Assembly (NCBI GenBank): GCA_964473245.1 | Contig: CAYYOL010000017.1 | Location: 1-42,210 of the forward strand | DNA from: CAYZJV01 sp964473245 | GTDB taxonomy: Bacteria > Spirochaetota > Spirochaetia > Sphaerochaetales > Sphaerochaetaceae | DNA length: 42,210 nt | Reading direction: 5' to 3' | Part shown: positions 41,156-42,210 of the stretch, piece after piece | Numbering within the stretch: the stretch's first letter is position 1 | Layout: each line of letters starts with the position of its first letter | Position numbers and translations under genes: made by a program | The notes under the pieces: generated by a model | Told to the model about the DNA's origin: nothing | Database searches by the model: none | The model's input: the letters and a program-made list of their open reading frames with translations, nothing else

Positions 41156-41185
41156 CTCAAACGATGTCAAACGGCGATCATTACG

Positions 41186-41506
41186 TTAGACATAGTCAGC
41201 AACGAACGACTCAAGTACGGTGTACGAGACCGCGCCGATTCGCTGATTCACTACTTTCCCACCCTTGAACAGTGCGAGTGTAGGTATACTGGAGATATTG
41301 AACTTCTCTGCAAGTTCCGGCTGTTCATCCACATTCACCTTGCCCACTTTGATCTTACCTGCATGGTTCTCTGCAAGTTTAGCAACGGCAGGAGCCACCA
41401 TTTTACACGGTCCACACCATACTGCCCAGAAATCCACGAGAACGGGTAGATCGGACTTCAATACTTCTTCATCAAAATTGGCGTTTGTCAATGTTACTTC
41501 ACTCAT
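41186..41506 (-). CDS. trxA: Thioredoxin
   Basis: A 106-residue thioredoxin with the active site WCGPCKMVAP (C31, C34) and full fold: VLVDFWAVW, VGKVNVDEQPELAEKFNI and the cis-Pro region SIPTLALFKGGKVV. It reduces disulfides in the cytoplasm using thioredoxin reductase. GGAGGAGG lies seven bases ahead of the ATG. A TATACT -10 is seen at about 41539-41544 but no convincing -35. A perfect terminator follows it. Confidence 0.97.
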   Translation of the reverse strand: MSEVTLTNANFDEEVLKSDLPVLVDFWAVWCGPCKMVAPAVAKLAENHAGKIKVGKVNVDEQPELAEKFNISSIPTLALFKGGKVVNQRIGAVSYTVLESFVADYV

Positions 41507-41760
41507 TCGATTCCTCCTCCGATTCTTGACTTCCCTAGTATACTATGCAGAAATTCAAAAGGAAAGCAGTTCTAGCAATCTCCATCACGATTATCAGAGT
41601 GGGGTATTTCCTGGTAATGACTCATCCCATTGGTATCCCTGCCTCTTTGCATTACACAGCCACGTTTCATGTATTCGAAAGGTCCCAACTGAAGTCCATT
41701 GCATGAAGAGCTTCGGAAGAAGCTCTCCATGCATACAAGGTGAGAAAACTTGGCAGATGC
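41507..41760. other. Noncoding gap with a strong hairpin after ssb
   Basis: This 254-bp gap has a large hairpin (41700-41733): TGCATG/CATGCA, then AGAGCTTC/GAAGCTCT with a GGAA tetraloop and one symmetric A/C mismatch. It lies 28 bases after the ssb stop but has no U-run on either strand. The rest shows no convincing frame or RNA gene. Confidence 0.55.
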
Positions 41761-42210
41761 TCAACGTTTGCGCTTCTTCTTTGTTGGAGAAGCTGATTCC
41801 TCGAATACCATATCTGCTTCGGGAGTCTCCGATTCGGTCATCTCGATCTCTCCTTCAACTCCGTTCCCGTCGGCCCCATCCGAGGCATTCGCTCGATTGG
41901 GGTCGGGATAGAATTCAACATGCTCTGCGACTACGATCATCCGTTCTCGAGGACGATCGTCATCCCCCTGCCAGCGATCCTGGCGGAGTCTCCCTACCAC
42001 ACGCACGCCCCTCCCTTTCTGTAGGTACCTGTTGCAATTTTCTGCAAGACGACCCCACGTGTCGACGGTGACGAAGGAGACTTCGTTAATCAGTTCACGC
42101 TCTGCGTTTCGGTAGTATCGGTTCGACGCGATTGCGAATCGACAGGTCTTGTTCCCATTCGGAATCTCCTTGATCTCAGGGTCGTGGGTGAGGTTCCCCT
42201 CAATGACAAC
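41761..42210 (-). CDS. ssb: Single-stranded DNA-binding protein, C-terminal part
   Basis: A partial gene of about 150 codons; the N-terminus lies outside the window. The OB-fold is recognisable: VVIEGNLTHDPEIKEIPNGN, then FAIASNRYYRN, VSFVTVDTWGRLAENCNRYL and KGRGVRVVGRLRQDRW. It coats single-stranded DNA in replication and repair. The C-terminal 50 residues are acidic and low-complexity (EGEIEMTESETPEADMVFEE), but the end is SPTKKKRKR. The usual DDDIPF-type acidic tip, which binds partner proteins, is missing. The stop is real and no frameshift is visible. It may be a paralog or a variant. Confidence 0.93.
   Translation of the reverse strand, partial: VVIEGNLTHDPEIKEIPNGNKTCRFAIASNRYYRNAERELINEVSFVTVDTWGRLAENCNRYLQKGRGVRVVGRLRQDRWQGDDDRPRERMIVVAEHVEFYPDPNRANASDGADGNGVEGEIEMTESETPEADMVFEESASPTKKKRKR

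Noticed and set aside
41614..41625. GGTAATGACTC resembles the end of IS1
   Set aside because: Only 11 bases match from memory, no transposase, no matching second end and no target duplication are seen.
1..42210. tRNA, rRNA, CRISPR arrays, prophage and transposase genes
   Set aside because: I looked for T-loop-like GTTCGAATC strings, regularly spaced repeats and transposase or integrase motifs and found none that hold up.

Overview
This is a gene-dense chromosomal window with about 37 protein-coding genes, two of them cut by the window edges. I see no tRNA, rRNA, CRISPR array, prophage or transposase. Several features point to a Gram-negative-like bacterium of the Spirochaetota, close to Sphaerochaetaceae or Spirochaetaceae: a long (429-residue) PRPP synthetase, a TRAP binding protein with a Gly-Gly-Gln-Gly mature end, outer-membrane barrel-like proteins, and an RND/LolA-like envelope module. 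The phylum is an inference from gene style; no rRNA marker is present.

Layout. Bases 1-6560 hold a catabolic island: a TRAP transporter (dctP, dctQ, dctM), a LarA-superfamily protein, a zinc alcohol dehydrogenase and the start of a short-chain dehydrogenase. A divergent GntR/FCD regulator controls it. Three near-identical 25-bp palindromes lie at the dctP, dehydrogenase and gntR promoters, so the regulon can be read from the DNA. Bases 6752-9369 carry an AEC-family permease, a GNAT acetyltransferase and an ArsR-like regulator with a large sensory domain. The regulator follows araB-araA (9629-12780), an L-arabinose pathway of isomerase plus ribulokinase. Bases 12873-15337 are accessory: a RimJ-like acetyltransferase, a stand-alone TIR protein, a ferritin-like diiron protein and an unrecognised small protein, followed by a strong bidirectional terminator.

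Bases 15401-20881 hold a GT2-like protein lacking DxD, a six-helix membrane protein with its winged-helix regulator and a palindromic operator, an Fe-S membrane protein, a YqhD-type alcohol dehydrogenase with a UPF0303 partner, and a FemAB-like protein. Bases 21007-27203 form one plus-strand module: an MMPL/RND exporter, a LolA-like periplasmic protein, an outer-membrane barrel, a DUF2147 protein and a membrane-bound LuxR regulator. It is probably an envelope lipid or lipoprotein trafficking system.

Bases 27241-34125 (minus strand) are the most unusual part: a polysaccharide nucleotide-sugar dehydratase, a NusG paralog of the LoaP/UpxY type, then sbcD and sbcC, all overlapping or 2 bp apart. 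One promoter precedes them, with a leader that can fold into a nested hairpin. Bases 34302-42210 are mostly housekeeping: an aminotransferase, prs, an outer-membrane protein, argH, an LTD-like lipoprotein, a PAS-GGDEF cyclase, trxA with a clear terminator, and the C-terminal part of ssb, whose end is basic instead of the usual acidic tip.
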